Assembly: GCA_030265145.1 (NCBI GenBank)
Contig: JARBES010000116.1
Coordinates: forward strand, 11,032,328 to 11,057,474
Direction: 5' to 3'
DNA: 25,147 bases
Source: Strongylocentrotus pallidus
Taxonomy: Eukaryota; Echinodermata; Echinoidea; Camarodonta; Strongylocentrotidae
The position numbers and the translations under genes are program-made. Position 1 is the first letter of the stretch; the number at the start of each line of letters is the position of its first letter. Under the pieces are notes generated by a model that was not told the DNA's origin, ran no database searches, and saw nothing but the letters and a program-made list of their open reading frames with translations. Of the stretch, positions 9,828 to 19,784 are shown piece after piece.

Positions 9828-10392
9828 GAGTGGTACAGTTATCTGATTACTTGTATACTTCTTTGAAATCAGGAAAATACCAATGCTTGCTTTCAAAATA
9901 CTCAATGGAAGGAACTCGGTCTAGGGGTTAAATCATGCTTTAGAGGCCAATACTTTTTGACTGGGTTTTTAGTACCTGCTTGATACACATTTGTCGGATC
10001 CAATAGTCAAATTACAGAGAGAATCACATACCGGGGGAATTTCTTATATCTCAGAATCAAGGATATACATGTAGGTCTATCTGATATAAGCATGGTATTA
10101 GACAGTAGATTTATCTAGTTAATTGTATATTTCATTGAAATCAGGAAGAAGAAAAAATTATTTGCATTCAAAAAGCGCAATTTTTCACTGGGTTTTTCCC
10201 TGTTTGATACACATTTCGTCCTTGTTTTCACGAAGTGACGGTAGTGAGGAAAATCGTAACGCAAAGTGAATGCAATTTTTTCGTGAAAACAGCGACGATT
10301 TGTCTGATCCAATATCGGTAGTCAAATTACAGAGAGGATAATGTATTTCTTATTTCCTAGATTCAAGGATACAGGTCTACGTGATATACATA
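9828..10392. repeat. Local tandem duplication in copy A, ~280-bp period
   Basis: Both halves run from ttatct.atta..tgtata through gaaatcagga, ctgggttttt, gatacacattt and caaattacagagag to attcaagga or aatcaagga. Copy B has one such unit (about 17110-17370). The second half also holds the 81-bp MITE. Confidence 0.8.
10217..10297. mobile_element. Tiny 81-bp MITE inserted in copy A only
   Basis: The ends are cgtccttgttttcacgaa and the complement cgtcgctgttttcacgaa, an 18-bp inverted repeat with two mismatches. It is flanked by ATTT on both sides (10213-10216 and 10298-10301). The empty site (acatttgtc or acatttcatc) can be read both at about 9990 in the neighbouring tandem unit and at about 17265 in copy B. 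Confidence 0.75.
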
Positions 10393-11340
10393 CAGATCAC
10401 ATGTTTCTCAAAGAACTGTTTTTCAAACTTATGTTGAATTCTTTCGGTTTCAATCTCCTCACAAATACCCACTGGCACTCTTATTACAAGAATACAAGGA
10501 ATCTATTTTCTCTGTTTCCAGTGTACTGGGGTAATTGAAAGCACACATAAACATTAACATCAATCAAAGCTTGTAGTTTACAGGTAGACAATGTAAAACA
10601 AGTAGTTTTGATTGGTCAAGAGCCACTTCTTCCTGCCAGTATCACTTATGAAATAAAAATAGTGATAACAAATATTATGAAAATATAAGGAAACACAGTA
10701 TGATTCTATTATATTTTGGATTTTATAAAATGCTGCACATAGAAGATTTACTCCAATTTAAAAATGAATAATATTACAAAAATAAATAAAAAGTCTAGTT
10801 TGCACGCACTTGCTTTATCTTTGTGGCAAATTTTTTATGTGAGTATCTCACAATGTATGATCAAACATCAAAGAAAGAGAATAAACCAAAATTGGAGGCT
10901 CACCAGTTTAACTAGAGCAGCAAGATGTTAAAAAAAACTTTAATGATGAATTTAGAACATCATAAAACAGTTGAAGAATATTGACAATCCATATCATACA
11001 ATATATCCACTCCCTTTTATGCTATTAATGTTGAGCATTTATTTTTTATCTTTTAGCATTTTTTTAAATTGAATTGCGAATATTTCCCCTACAGTGGAAA
11101 CAGGTGGCCTCATTATGGACTTGGTTTGTTCCAATGTTATATCTTTTGAGCCCAATTCAAAGATTGAAACAAGAAATAAATTCAAAAACTGAAACAAGAA
11201 ATAAAGTCAAAGTGTTATCACTTGAAAGTTCTTGTATGAGAATTGATCAAAAACTTGGTTTCGCAGTAAAGGGTAACTAAGGCCTCTCCTTCTCTTTCAC
11301 AACATGCTATCAGACCTAGTCTAGGAGTCCCTGAGCGATA

Positions 11341-11473
11341 AGACTAGTCCCTGAGCGCCTGCATCCTGTTTACAAGTTCTAGAATTTGACCTGGCTCGGT
11401 AGGGGAAGGGGGGAACTCGTAGACCCTATAACCCCTGGGAAGGGGGCTACGAAGTTGCCCTGCCCTAGAGATG
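11341..11473. other. Conserved intronic island 2 (identical to 18278-18410)
   Basis: 133 bp are identical in the two copies. On the minus strand the island starts with an acceptor-like catctctag and contains GT dinucleotides. One frame reads AGQLRSPLPRGYRVYEFPPS, then PTEPGQILELVNRMQALRD, then stop. That frame does not fit the phase-1 junctions of E2/E3, so it is not called as an exon of the main transcript. It could be an alternative terminal exon or a non-coding element. A cagtccctgagcg-type motif repeats twice at its left edge. Confidence 0.55.
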
Positions 11474-11838
11474 CAGGGGGTAAGAAAGAGTCTAAAGAAA
11501 TCAATCTTGCAGGCCTACATTTAGAAGAGATGAAAGAGGCTAAGAAGTAGCCTATATTTAAGCTTCTATACCTAACAAGAAATGTGCATAATGTCTTTTT
11601 TTTCAAACATTTCATATTCCTTCTAACTTTTTTACACGGATTCAAATGTTATAATCCCAATTCACATACCGGTATTTGTAAAATAATAGCTTTTTGAATG
11701 GCAATTTGAAAAGAAAAAGTGTTAGAATAACTTTTTAAGTGGATGGATTTAAATACAGAGCTTTAAAAAATAGCTAAATCATTTGTGTTTCAAAGTGAAA
11801 AAAGAGCAAGGAAATTTGTCCTTGTGGTGAAAGGACAG

Positions 11839-11983
11839 AGGAAGAAGAAAACAAGTGACCTACAAATCAATGAACTGTAAAAGAAAAATAAGATTTTAGA
11901 AGCCAGCTTGTAATTTATCCTTGACACTTGTTGTACAGTCCAAGTCCAAACACAATTGTGTTTGTAAACATTACAGTTGAATG
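11839..11983. other. Conserved intronic island 3 (identical to 18774-18918)
   Basis: 145 bp are identical between copies, from aggaagaagaaaacaag to acattacagttgaatg. All frames have stops, so it is non-coding. It contains the near-palindrome acacaattgtgt. Confidence 0.6.
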
Positions 11984-12772
11984 CGTATTGATGGGTTTCT
12001 CTTTACACAAATTAATCTAATTACTAGCCAAGGTTATGTGCACTTTGTGTGGGTCCCTGTTAAAGGGGAAGTCCACCCTGATAAAAAGAAAACAAAAGCT
12101 TGGCAACACCGACTTCTTGATTGAGTCTTTTCCTATTTGAGATTATTATCGGCCAACAACAAACAAAAAAGAAAGGAGAAAAACGACCAACTGTGTTGAA
12201 CATTTCAAATTAGATCAAAACGCAAAAGTTCAATATTTGCATCAATAAAATTTGCCAATGAATTTAGGAGGGGGGTGGGGTTTGCATCAAGAGATTTTCG
12301 TGATTCTGAAACGCTCGTGAAATTCGCAAATATGGCCCAAAAAATTCTAGTTTTAGAATATATACACAAGTGGCGTTTGGCCTTTCTAAAAGGAATACAG
12401 ACAGGTTAAAGGTATGGAGAGGGGGGATATCGTGTGGAGAAGGAGGGGTACTTGGGTAGATAAGGGTCAAGATTGCAATTGATGCACACCAATGCTGAGC
12501 CCTTACAGACAGTGGAAGCGATGGATAAATAGCGTCACTAAAACAATGCAAATGATTTTCATGCGATTCTGTTAATAATAAAATCCTTTAATGCTCCTAT
12601 TTCGCTGTTATTTTTTTGTTAACTAGGGGGTTTATGAAAGGGGGTTATAGATCATATGAGGTACCGGTAGGTAATGTACTCAGTGTGTCCTTTACTATGT
12701 CTGTAAGGTACCTCATAAGCTGGCAATCATAAACATGAACTGATCCCTATCCTAGACACATGACTCATCGAA

Positions 12773-12957
12773 CCTTGCAAGATCAACTAGTTCCCTTTCT
12801 TACACCACATGCAATGTGTTCATGTGCGATACATTACGTTCAAGCTCACGTTTTAAAGGCATAAATGGATCCTTGCAAGATCAACTAGTTCCCTTTCTTA
12901 CACCACATTCAATGTGTTTATGTGCGATACATTACGTTCAAGCTCACGTTTTAAAGG
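12773..12957. repeat. Local tandem duplication in copy A, 98-bp period
   Basis: Two units of about 87 bp begin ccttgcaagatcaactagtt and end cacgttttaaagg, separated by cataaatggat. They differ at only two or three bases. Copy B has one unit (about 19967-20054). Confidence 0.92.
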
Positions 12958-13560
12958 GGGTGTGTCCCTTTAGCAGGCTAAAAGTATAAACTTGTGTGAA
13001 TCCTATGGTAAACAAGAGAAAAATACCAACTAAAAACTCTCCTGGAAAGATTAGAACTGGTAATTGACTTTATATGGAAATATATTGACCGTTATGAATT
13101 TTCGCAATACGTTTTTGAAAGTTATGCGTATATTATAGTCATACGTTTTGTTCAATCAGCTTAATTTTCGCCATGATAAGAAGGAGGTTATTGATGTGGA
13201 CAAATGCTCATGTGCCTGTTACAGCTCATTTTATGTATGTTATTACCAAAGAAAAAAAGAAGTAAGTTAGTCACTCAATAGTGTCCGACAGTGAAGTATA
13301 GAAAGCAAACAGGCTTCCTTGCATAATTTGAATACTAGGGCACTGCTCACAGTAAAAATTCACAGATAGGACATACATGACATATTCATAATTCCTGCAA
13401 AGTACTACAGAATTTGATGTTGGCTACAAAAGGAATACACTGCCTTTAAGGGCACTACATATCAGTTGCGATGCAATAAATGTACCTCGGGCTAGCATGA
13501 GGTGATATTCCAAGTGGGACCCTAATTAGACATGATTTAATCACATTTAATCCTATCAAT

Positions 13561-13695
13561 GGAGGGTCGAATGACTTCCTAACAGCTGCAGTTACAAACG
13601 GAATATAGAGGGCTTGGCACGGTAGCTATTTTTAGGGAACTGAAAGTGTTGGAATCTAATTTAACCCAACTTATAATTAGATAATAGCACACCCC
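13561..13695. other. Conserved intronic island 4 (one mismatch against 20623-20757)
   Basis: 135 bp carry a single mismatch, including aacagctgcagtta with a CAGCTG E-box and repeated TAAT-type sites (ttataattagataat). These are plausible bHLH and homeodomain sites, so an enhancer is possible. Non-coding by stops in all frames. Confidence 0.55.
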
Positions 13696-13994
13696 ATTCT
13701 TTATAGAACTCTGTGCATGTTGGTGGTCGATCAGCTCTACAGTATGTTACTGCAATAGATATTCAAAAATATTTCAAGCTACTTGTACTGCTCTATGTGA
13801 TTGTTAGTTAATACGTTTTCAATCAACAACAAAGAAAAAGTGACAAAGAAAAAGAATATGAAAAAGTGAAAAGTGTGATTCCCTTTTAATACCAACTCCA
13901 TAGCCCAAGTTCGGATATTTGGTCATACAGAGCATTGCAATTGAAATATTTTCGTGAAACTAAAACAAATTTTTCAGAGTTTATATTTCTTTAA

Positions 13995-14065
13995 AGGTAA
14001 AGACCAGTTATGGTCATGCGATTGAATTGTGAAAGAAACGTTGTGGAATCGATCAGAAAAGGTTG
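13995..14065. other. Short unaligned segment between copy A and the gap
   Basis: These 71 bp follow the end of copy A homology and match nothing after copy B. The segment reads like the start of a dispersed repeat broken by the gap, but the family is not recognised. Confidence 0.4.
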
Positions 14066-14165
14066 NNNNNNNNNNNNNNNNNNNNNNNNNNNNNNNNNNN
14101 NNNNNNNNNNNNNNNNNNNNNNNNNNNNNNNNNNNNNNNNNNNNNNNNNNNNNNNNNNNNNNNNN
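14066..14165. other. Assembly gap of 100 N
   Basis: Exactly 100 N, a conventional placeholder for a gap of unknown size. It lies between the two duplication copies, 71 bp after the end of copy A and 122 bp before the start of copy B. The order or separation of the copies is therefore not proven by continuous sequence. Confidence 0.99.
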
Positions 14166-14287
14166 AATAGGCGCTAGTACGGGACTAAAAACAGCGTGTG
14201 TGAAAAGCCAAAAAAATAGTCCGGGGTTAAGGATAGTACGGGGCTAAGCAAAGTACGGGGTTAAGCAAAACCAGTGTGAAAAGAGTA
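14166..14287. repeat. Repeat fragment with degenerate agtacgggg(t/c)taag units
   Basis: Between the gap and copy B, four degenerate units occur in about 100 bp: agtacgggactaa, agtccggggttaagga, agtacggggctaagca and agtacggggttaagca. Two gtgtgaaaag segments are also present. It looks like the end of a short transposable element whose remainder falls in the gap. Copy A has no such sequence at its left boundary. Confidence 0.6.
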
Positions 14288-14756
14288 ATAGTGTGATTGT
14301 ATGCGTTTTTTTTTGCTGTATCACAATAGTTTGAGAGTTACGATGCTCCTCTTTGTTATATAATGTCCCAGGGGGATTCCATTATCACTGTTTTCCTCCA
14401 AGCTTTAATAAATGTTAGATTTAACGGGAGAGTAGTTCATCATTTTCTAAAGGTTAATATACAAATAAGCGGTAAGGTGAGGTTGGCACTTGGCTGGAAT
14501 TTTAAGGTTGTTTTAAAATCTTTATCAAGTGTTAGCCTTAGGTTTGATTTTACATACCATACATTTCTGTTCCGACTGTTTGAGAACCTTATTACAAGAA
14601 AGATTCATGCAAAGTCATTCCTTTTTGGAGAGGGTTTGGGAAAGCGAGGAGAATGGAAATTTCTACAAATATACTGTACATCAACAATAAGCAGAAAGCC
14701 AAAAACATATCAATGAAGGCCTAATACACTTCAACACTTAAAATTTAAATTCCCCC

Positions 14757-14788
14757 GACCCCCCCCCCCCCCCAACACACACACACCC
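14757..14788. repeat. Poly-C plus (CA)n tract, copy B
   Basis: Counterpart of 7063-7092, slightly different in length. It lies just left of exon E3b. Confidence 0.9.
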
Positions 14789-14901
14789 AAACAAGAGAAA
14801 CAAAACAGTGTCTGTTGAGAGCCAGAAGGGTGTTAACTCTGTGTTATAGTTTATGAGTTAACGCCCTTCTTGCTTCAGACAAACAATGTGTGGAATCCTA
14901 C

Positions 14902-15006
14902 CTGGTCTAGAAAATTGACCATCCAAGAGGTCTTCTCTACTGCCGGTGGTCGGGGTGAGAAGATTAGGGCTATGGGGTGTAGAACTGGACAGATAGCCAG
15001 GTATAC
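14902..15006 (-). CDS. Exon E3b (copy B of the duplicated 105-bp exon)
   Basis: The acceptor is ccatcctag|GTATAC and the donor is CCAG|gtagga. The exon takes phase 1 from E2 and returns phase 1, so it adds exactly 35 residues. Joined to E2 it reads GIPGYLSSSTPHSPNLL, then TPTTGSREDLLDGQFSRP. It has three S/T-P sites (STP, HSP, LTP) and an SREDLL motif. Ten bases differ from E3a and none changes an amino acid. Being symmetric (1-1), it can be included or skipped without shifting the frame. Confidence 0.8.
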
Positions 15007-15235
15007 CTAGGATGGAAAACATAATAATGAAATAAACAATGTATTAAAGTAAAACAAGATTAGCAATTACTGCAATTGTAAACACTAGTTCAAAACAGGT
15101 AGAAAACACAAAAAGCGTTAACATTTGTTATGATGACAGCAGCCCAGAGAATCATAATTTTGTTATTTTATTTGATCCAAACGATATTACATGGAATCCT
15201 TCCAAATGAACATCATATATCGGACATATCATATA

Positions 15236-15417
15236 CAGTCAAACCTGTCTATTATTAAAGGTAACCCAGGGAAAAAGACAAAGTGACCACTTTAAAGGGG
15301 TAGTATTTCTAGACAGGTTCTACAAACATATATTTCTTTCTCAGGGGAGACAAAATACATGAGCACGATAGACAGGTCACCGATATACAGAGGTGACAAC
15401 TAAGACAGGTTTGACTG
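15236..15417. mobile_element. MITE of the cagtcaaacctg family, copy B
   Basis: Both termini are present (cagtcaaacctgtct and agacaggtttgactg). It lies at the same relative place in copy B as the element at 7627-7792 in copy A, so the insertion is older than the split between copies. Confidence 0.75.
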
Positions 15418-15519
15418 TGTACTTGATATTCAATGTCATATCCAAAACCATACATCGTTTGCAACTTTGAGTTTAATCATCTACATGTTGTAGATATACT
15501 GAGCGAGTGTGAGAGCAGT

Positions 15520-15544
15520 AATAATAATAATAATAATAATAATA
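15520..15544. repeat. (AAT)n microsatellite, copy B
   Basis: Counterpart of the copy A array, nearly the same length. Confidence 0.9.
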
Positions 15545-18500
15545 AAAACGGTGCTCATAAAACACTTACCAACGAAGTCTCTATTAAAGCGCTTATAACA
15601 AACAAAATACCATTTCATCTAGATCTACAGCCGAACAATAGCCAAGTATAAAATAGAAGGGGTTCCTAATGAATAGCACACCGCTTTCATTACGTTAAAA
15701 GGGAAGTCTTTCTAATGACTTCACAATCTATGGCATCCTGATTGAGTCTTAATACAGGAAAGAAGAATTATACTAAAGACCAGTAGCTGCTACACAGCTG
15801 ACAACCATTATACATGTATGTATGTAGGTCTTGACTATATAGCTTTTGAATGCTGTGCTGGTTGAGGGGTAAACCTTATGCATGGTCTCACATAATGTTC
15901 CCCGCTTTATATATGGCAAGGTCAATCATTTCTATCATGATATGGTTCTATCATTTTTTAACTGTAGACATAAGTTGAACCAACTGAAGTAGTACCTTTC
16001 ATATATATAAGCTTTATAAGGCTTTAAAATTACATAATCATACAAATTTAGTTTGTTTGTAAACATTCATATTGTTAAAAAAGAAGTCCACCCTGATACG
16101 TAGTTGTTTTTAATCAAAGCAGAAAAAATGAGTGAATATTGATATCAATATTAAAGAAGGAAAGTTATGAATTATTTGAGTTGTCATCAGTGAAACACAA
16201 ATTGGCAACACTGTGACGTATCTTGTGAGCTCCTCTCTAATTTGTTACTGTTAGTGTTCAATGGGAATCATCTCAGTGGAAGAAATGGGAACAGAAGTTT
16301 TGGAAAGTGGTTTAAAAAAAGTAATTTGATATTGCATTCCTTTCAACACAGAGGGCAGCACTTCACTATCATGCTAATGAAAAGTGAAAGTTGACCTACA
16401 TACTAAAGAACAAATTAACCTAAATGTGTCATTCCTTACTTTAAACCAAATAATAACTTTAAAATGCAAACATCAATTAAAATACACACCCTAAAAATGT
16501 AAACAGTATCATCCTACCGGTAATGTAATAACTTACTACTTGTGATATCCATACTACTCATGTGTTTCATCACAGCTGTAATTAAGTATAAGCCACTACA
16601 AACCCAGCTGTTGTTTCACTAATAAAATGCACAAATTCAAGTTATTTATCTGACTGCAAAATAGTTGTCCCCATTTAAGATATGAAGCTAAATGGGCGGA
16701 TTAACTCAATATCACACAGAAGCACTTTGATATTTCTTGTAAGGTTATCAGGAAATATGATATATTAATGACCTTAGTTTCCATATATCATAAGTATTAA
16801 CATGGGGATTATAGGTCATTTTCATATCAATTTAGGAGTTATAGTGAAAGAGAATATCAGAAATGATGATCCGATATTCAGTGATTTCAGTGATCTCACA
16901 TTCAATGCCATACAGCTACACAGCTAGAAAAAGATGATAGCAGCTAGTCTTCCCTGTCAGACCCAATTCACAATATTAATGTATTGAAAATATGAAATCT
17001 TAAAACAAAATTTCATATTAATGAAATGAAAGTTTTATAAAATACAATTTCAACATCAGATCATATCTGTGAGCATGATATGATCTATAAATCAGTATTT
17101 ATATTTGAGTGAGTGGTACACTTATCTAATTACTTGTATATTTCATTGAAATCAGGAAAATACCGATGTTTGCTTTCAAAACTCAATGGAAGGCATTCTG
17201 TCTAGGGGTTAAATCATTCTTCGAGGCCATTTACTTTCCACTGGGTTTTTCCCTGCTTGATATACATTTCATCAATCCAATAGTCAAATTACAGAGAGGA
17301 TAACATATTTCTTATTTCCGAGATTCAAGGATATAGGCATTACAGGCCTACGTGATGTACCTCAAAGCACTGTTTTCCCCCAACTTATGCTGTAATCTTT
17401 CAGTTTCAGTCTCCTCTCAAACATGCACCCACTGACACTCTTATTACAAGAATTCAAGGAGTATCTTTTCTTTGTTTTCAGTGTAATTGAAACCGCACAC
17501 AAACATTAACATCAATCAAAGCTTGTAGTTTACAGGTCGAAAATGTAAAACAAGTAGTTTTGATTGGTTAAGAGCCACTTCTTCCTGCCAGTAACATTAT
17601 ATAATAAAAATGGTTTCTGTACAATAATAACAAATATTATGAAAATATAAGAAAACACAGTGTGATTCTATTCATATTTTGGATTTTGTCAAATGCTATG
17701 TAGGATTTAACTCCAATCTAAAATAAATAATATTGCAAAAATTGAGAAAAGTCTAGTTTGTTGCCTCACATTCGTATGTACTTGAGATATCTTTGCGGCA
17801 AATTTTAAATGTGAGTATCTCACAATGTATGACCGAACATCAAAGAAAGCGAATAAACCAATATTTGAGGTTCACCAGTCACTAAAGCAGCACAATGTTT
17901 AAAAAATAAAAACTTTAATAATAAATTTTGAACATCATAGAACAGTTGTAGAATATTGACAATCCATATCATATAATTATATATTCACTCCCTTTTTATG
18001 TTGAGCATTTATTTTTTATCTTTTAGTATTTTTTTTAAATTGAATTGCGAATATTTCCCCTAAAGTGGAAACAGGTAGCCTCATTACGAAGTTTGATTCC
18101 ATGGAATATCTTATGAGCCCAATTTAAAAATGAAACAAGCAAGTCTAAGGTTTATCACTCAAAAGGTCTTGTATGAGAATTGATCAAAAACTTGGTTTCG
18201 CAGTAAAGGGTTACTAAGGCCTCTCCTTCACTTTCACAACATGCTATCAGACCTAGTCTAGCAGTCCCTGAGCGACGAGACTAGTCCCTGAGCGCCTGCA
18301 TCCTGTTTACAAGTTCTAGAATTTGACCTGGCTCGGTAGGGGAAGGGGGGAACTCGTAGACCCTATAACCCCTGGGAAGGGGGCTACGAAGTTGCCCTGC
18401 CCTAGAGATGGGGGGCAAGAGTCTATAGAAATCAATCTTGCAGTTTACAGAAAGGCCTACATTTAGAAGAGATGAAAGAGGCTTCAATAGAAGTAGCCTA

Positions 18501-19582
18501 CATAATATACCTACAAAATGTGCCTAATATTTTGATTTTGTTCAAATATTTCCTATTCCTTCTTCCGTTATATTTGGATTCAAATGTTACAATCCCAATT
18601 CACTTATTTGTAAAAATAGCTTTTTGAATGGCAATTTGAATAGACTAAAAAGTGTTTGAATAACTTTTTAAGTGGATGGATTTATATACAGAGCTTTATA
18701 AAATAGCTATTAAAGTCATTTGTGGTTCAAACTGAAAAAAGAGCAAGAAAATTTGTCCTAGCTTAAAGGACACAGGAAGAAGAAAACAAGTGACCTACAA
18801 ATCAATGAACTGTAAAAGAAAAATAAGATTTTAGAAGCCAGCTTGTAATTTATCCTTGACACTTGTTGTACAGTCCAAGTCCAAACACAATTGTGTTTGT
18901 AAACATTACAGTTGAATGAGTATTGATTGGCTTCTCTTTACACAAATTAATCTAATTACTAGCCAAGGTTGTGTGCACTTTGTGTGGGTCCCTGTTAAAG
19001 GGGAAGTCCACCCTGATAAAAAGAAAATATAATCTTGGCAACACCGACTTCTTGATCGAGTCTTTTCCCGTTTGAGATTAAGAATCGGCCAACAACAAAC
19101 AAAAAAGAAAGGAGAAAAACGACCAACTGTGTTGAACATATCACATTTCAAATTCATAGATCGGTGCTATTATAAACTGCAAAACTATGCGCATTGTTGA
19201 ACAAAATGTTACAGACTACAATTTTACAGCATGAAACTCTCACAAAGAGCAAAAATTCAATATTGCAACAATAACATTTGTGAACAAATTTTAAAATGAG
19301 GAAGGGTGGGGGGGGGGGGGGCGTTGCAGCAAGAGATTTTTGTGATTTTTTAACAATATACACAAGTGACTGTTTGTATTCAACTTTTTTTAAAGGATTT
19401 ATACAGACAGGTTGAAGATATGGGAGAGGGGGGATATTGTGTGAATAAGGAGGGGTACTTGGGATTATCAAAGGGTCGGGATGACAATTTATGCACACCA
19501 ATGCTGAGCCCTTACAGACAGTGAAAGCGGTGGATAAATAGTGTCACTAAAACAATGCACTCAATTTTCATGCGGTTCTGTT

Positions 19583-19784
19583 TAATTTGTTTGATTTGTT
19601 TTATTGTTGTTGTTTTTTAAAAGCTAAATGCATTTTAATAGTGTAGTTATAAGCAGGGGATGATCCCTGATACCCCTGTGCCTTTTGATCCCCCTCCCCT
19701 TTGCAGGTTTTATATTTGATTGTAATTCATATTGCCTTTTTATGAATCTGTGGAAATAAATTAAATCAAAAATTGAAATTGAAA
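19583..19784 (+). mobile_element. Retroelement 3' end inserted in copy B only
   Basis: About 200 bp are absent from the matching place in copy A (about 12572). It ends ggaaataaattaaatc followed by attgaaattgaaa, the tail type of 5'-truncated non-LTR elements. No RT-coding part is included. Confidence 0.65.

Larger units (their letters stand above)
6608..13994. repeat. Segmental duplication, copy A (direct orientation)
   Basis: This 7,387-bp block aligns end to end and in the same orientation with 14288-21046. It starts at atagtgtgattgtatg and ends at tttatatttctttaa in both copies. By eye the unconstrained parts differ at about 10-20 percent of bases, with many indels. Copy A is about 630 bp longer because of local tandem duplications (9010-9284, 9828-10392, 12773-12957), a poly-T block, an 81-bp MITE and a retroelement tail. 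Apart from exon E3a I see no supportable coding exon in it. Confidence 0.93.

Noticed and set aside
12264-12551. 95-codon minus-strand frame in copy A
   Set aside because: The corresponding frame in copy B is broken up and has a different sequence, so it is not conserved.
14363-14716. 117-codon plus-strand frame at the start of copy B
   Set aside because: The matching region of copy A (about 6680-7000) has stops and frame changes, so there is no sign of selection on it.
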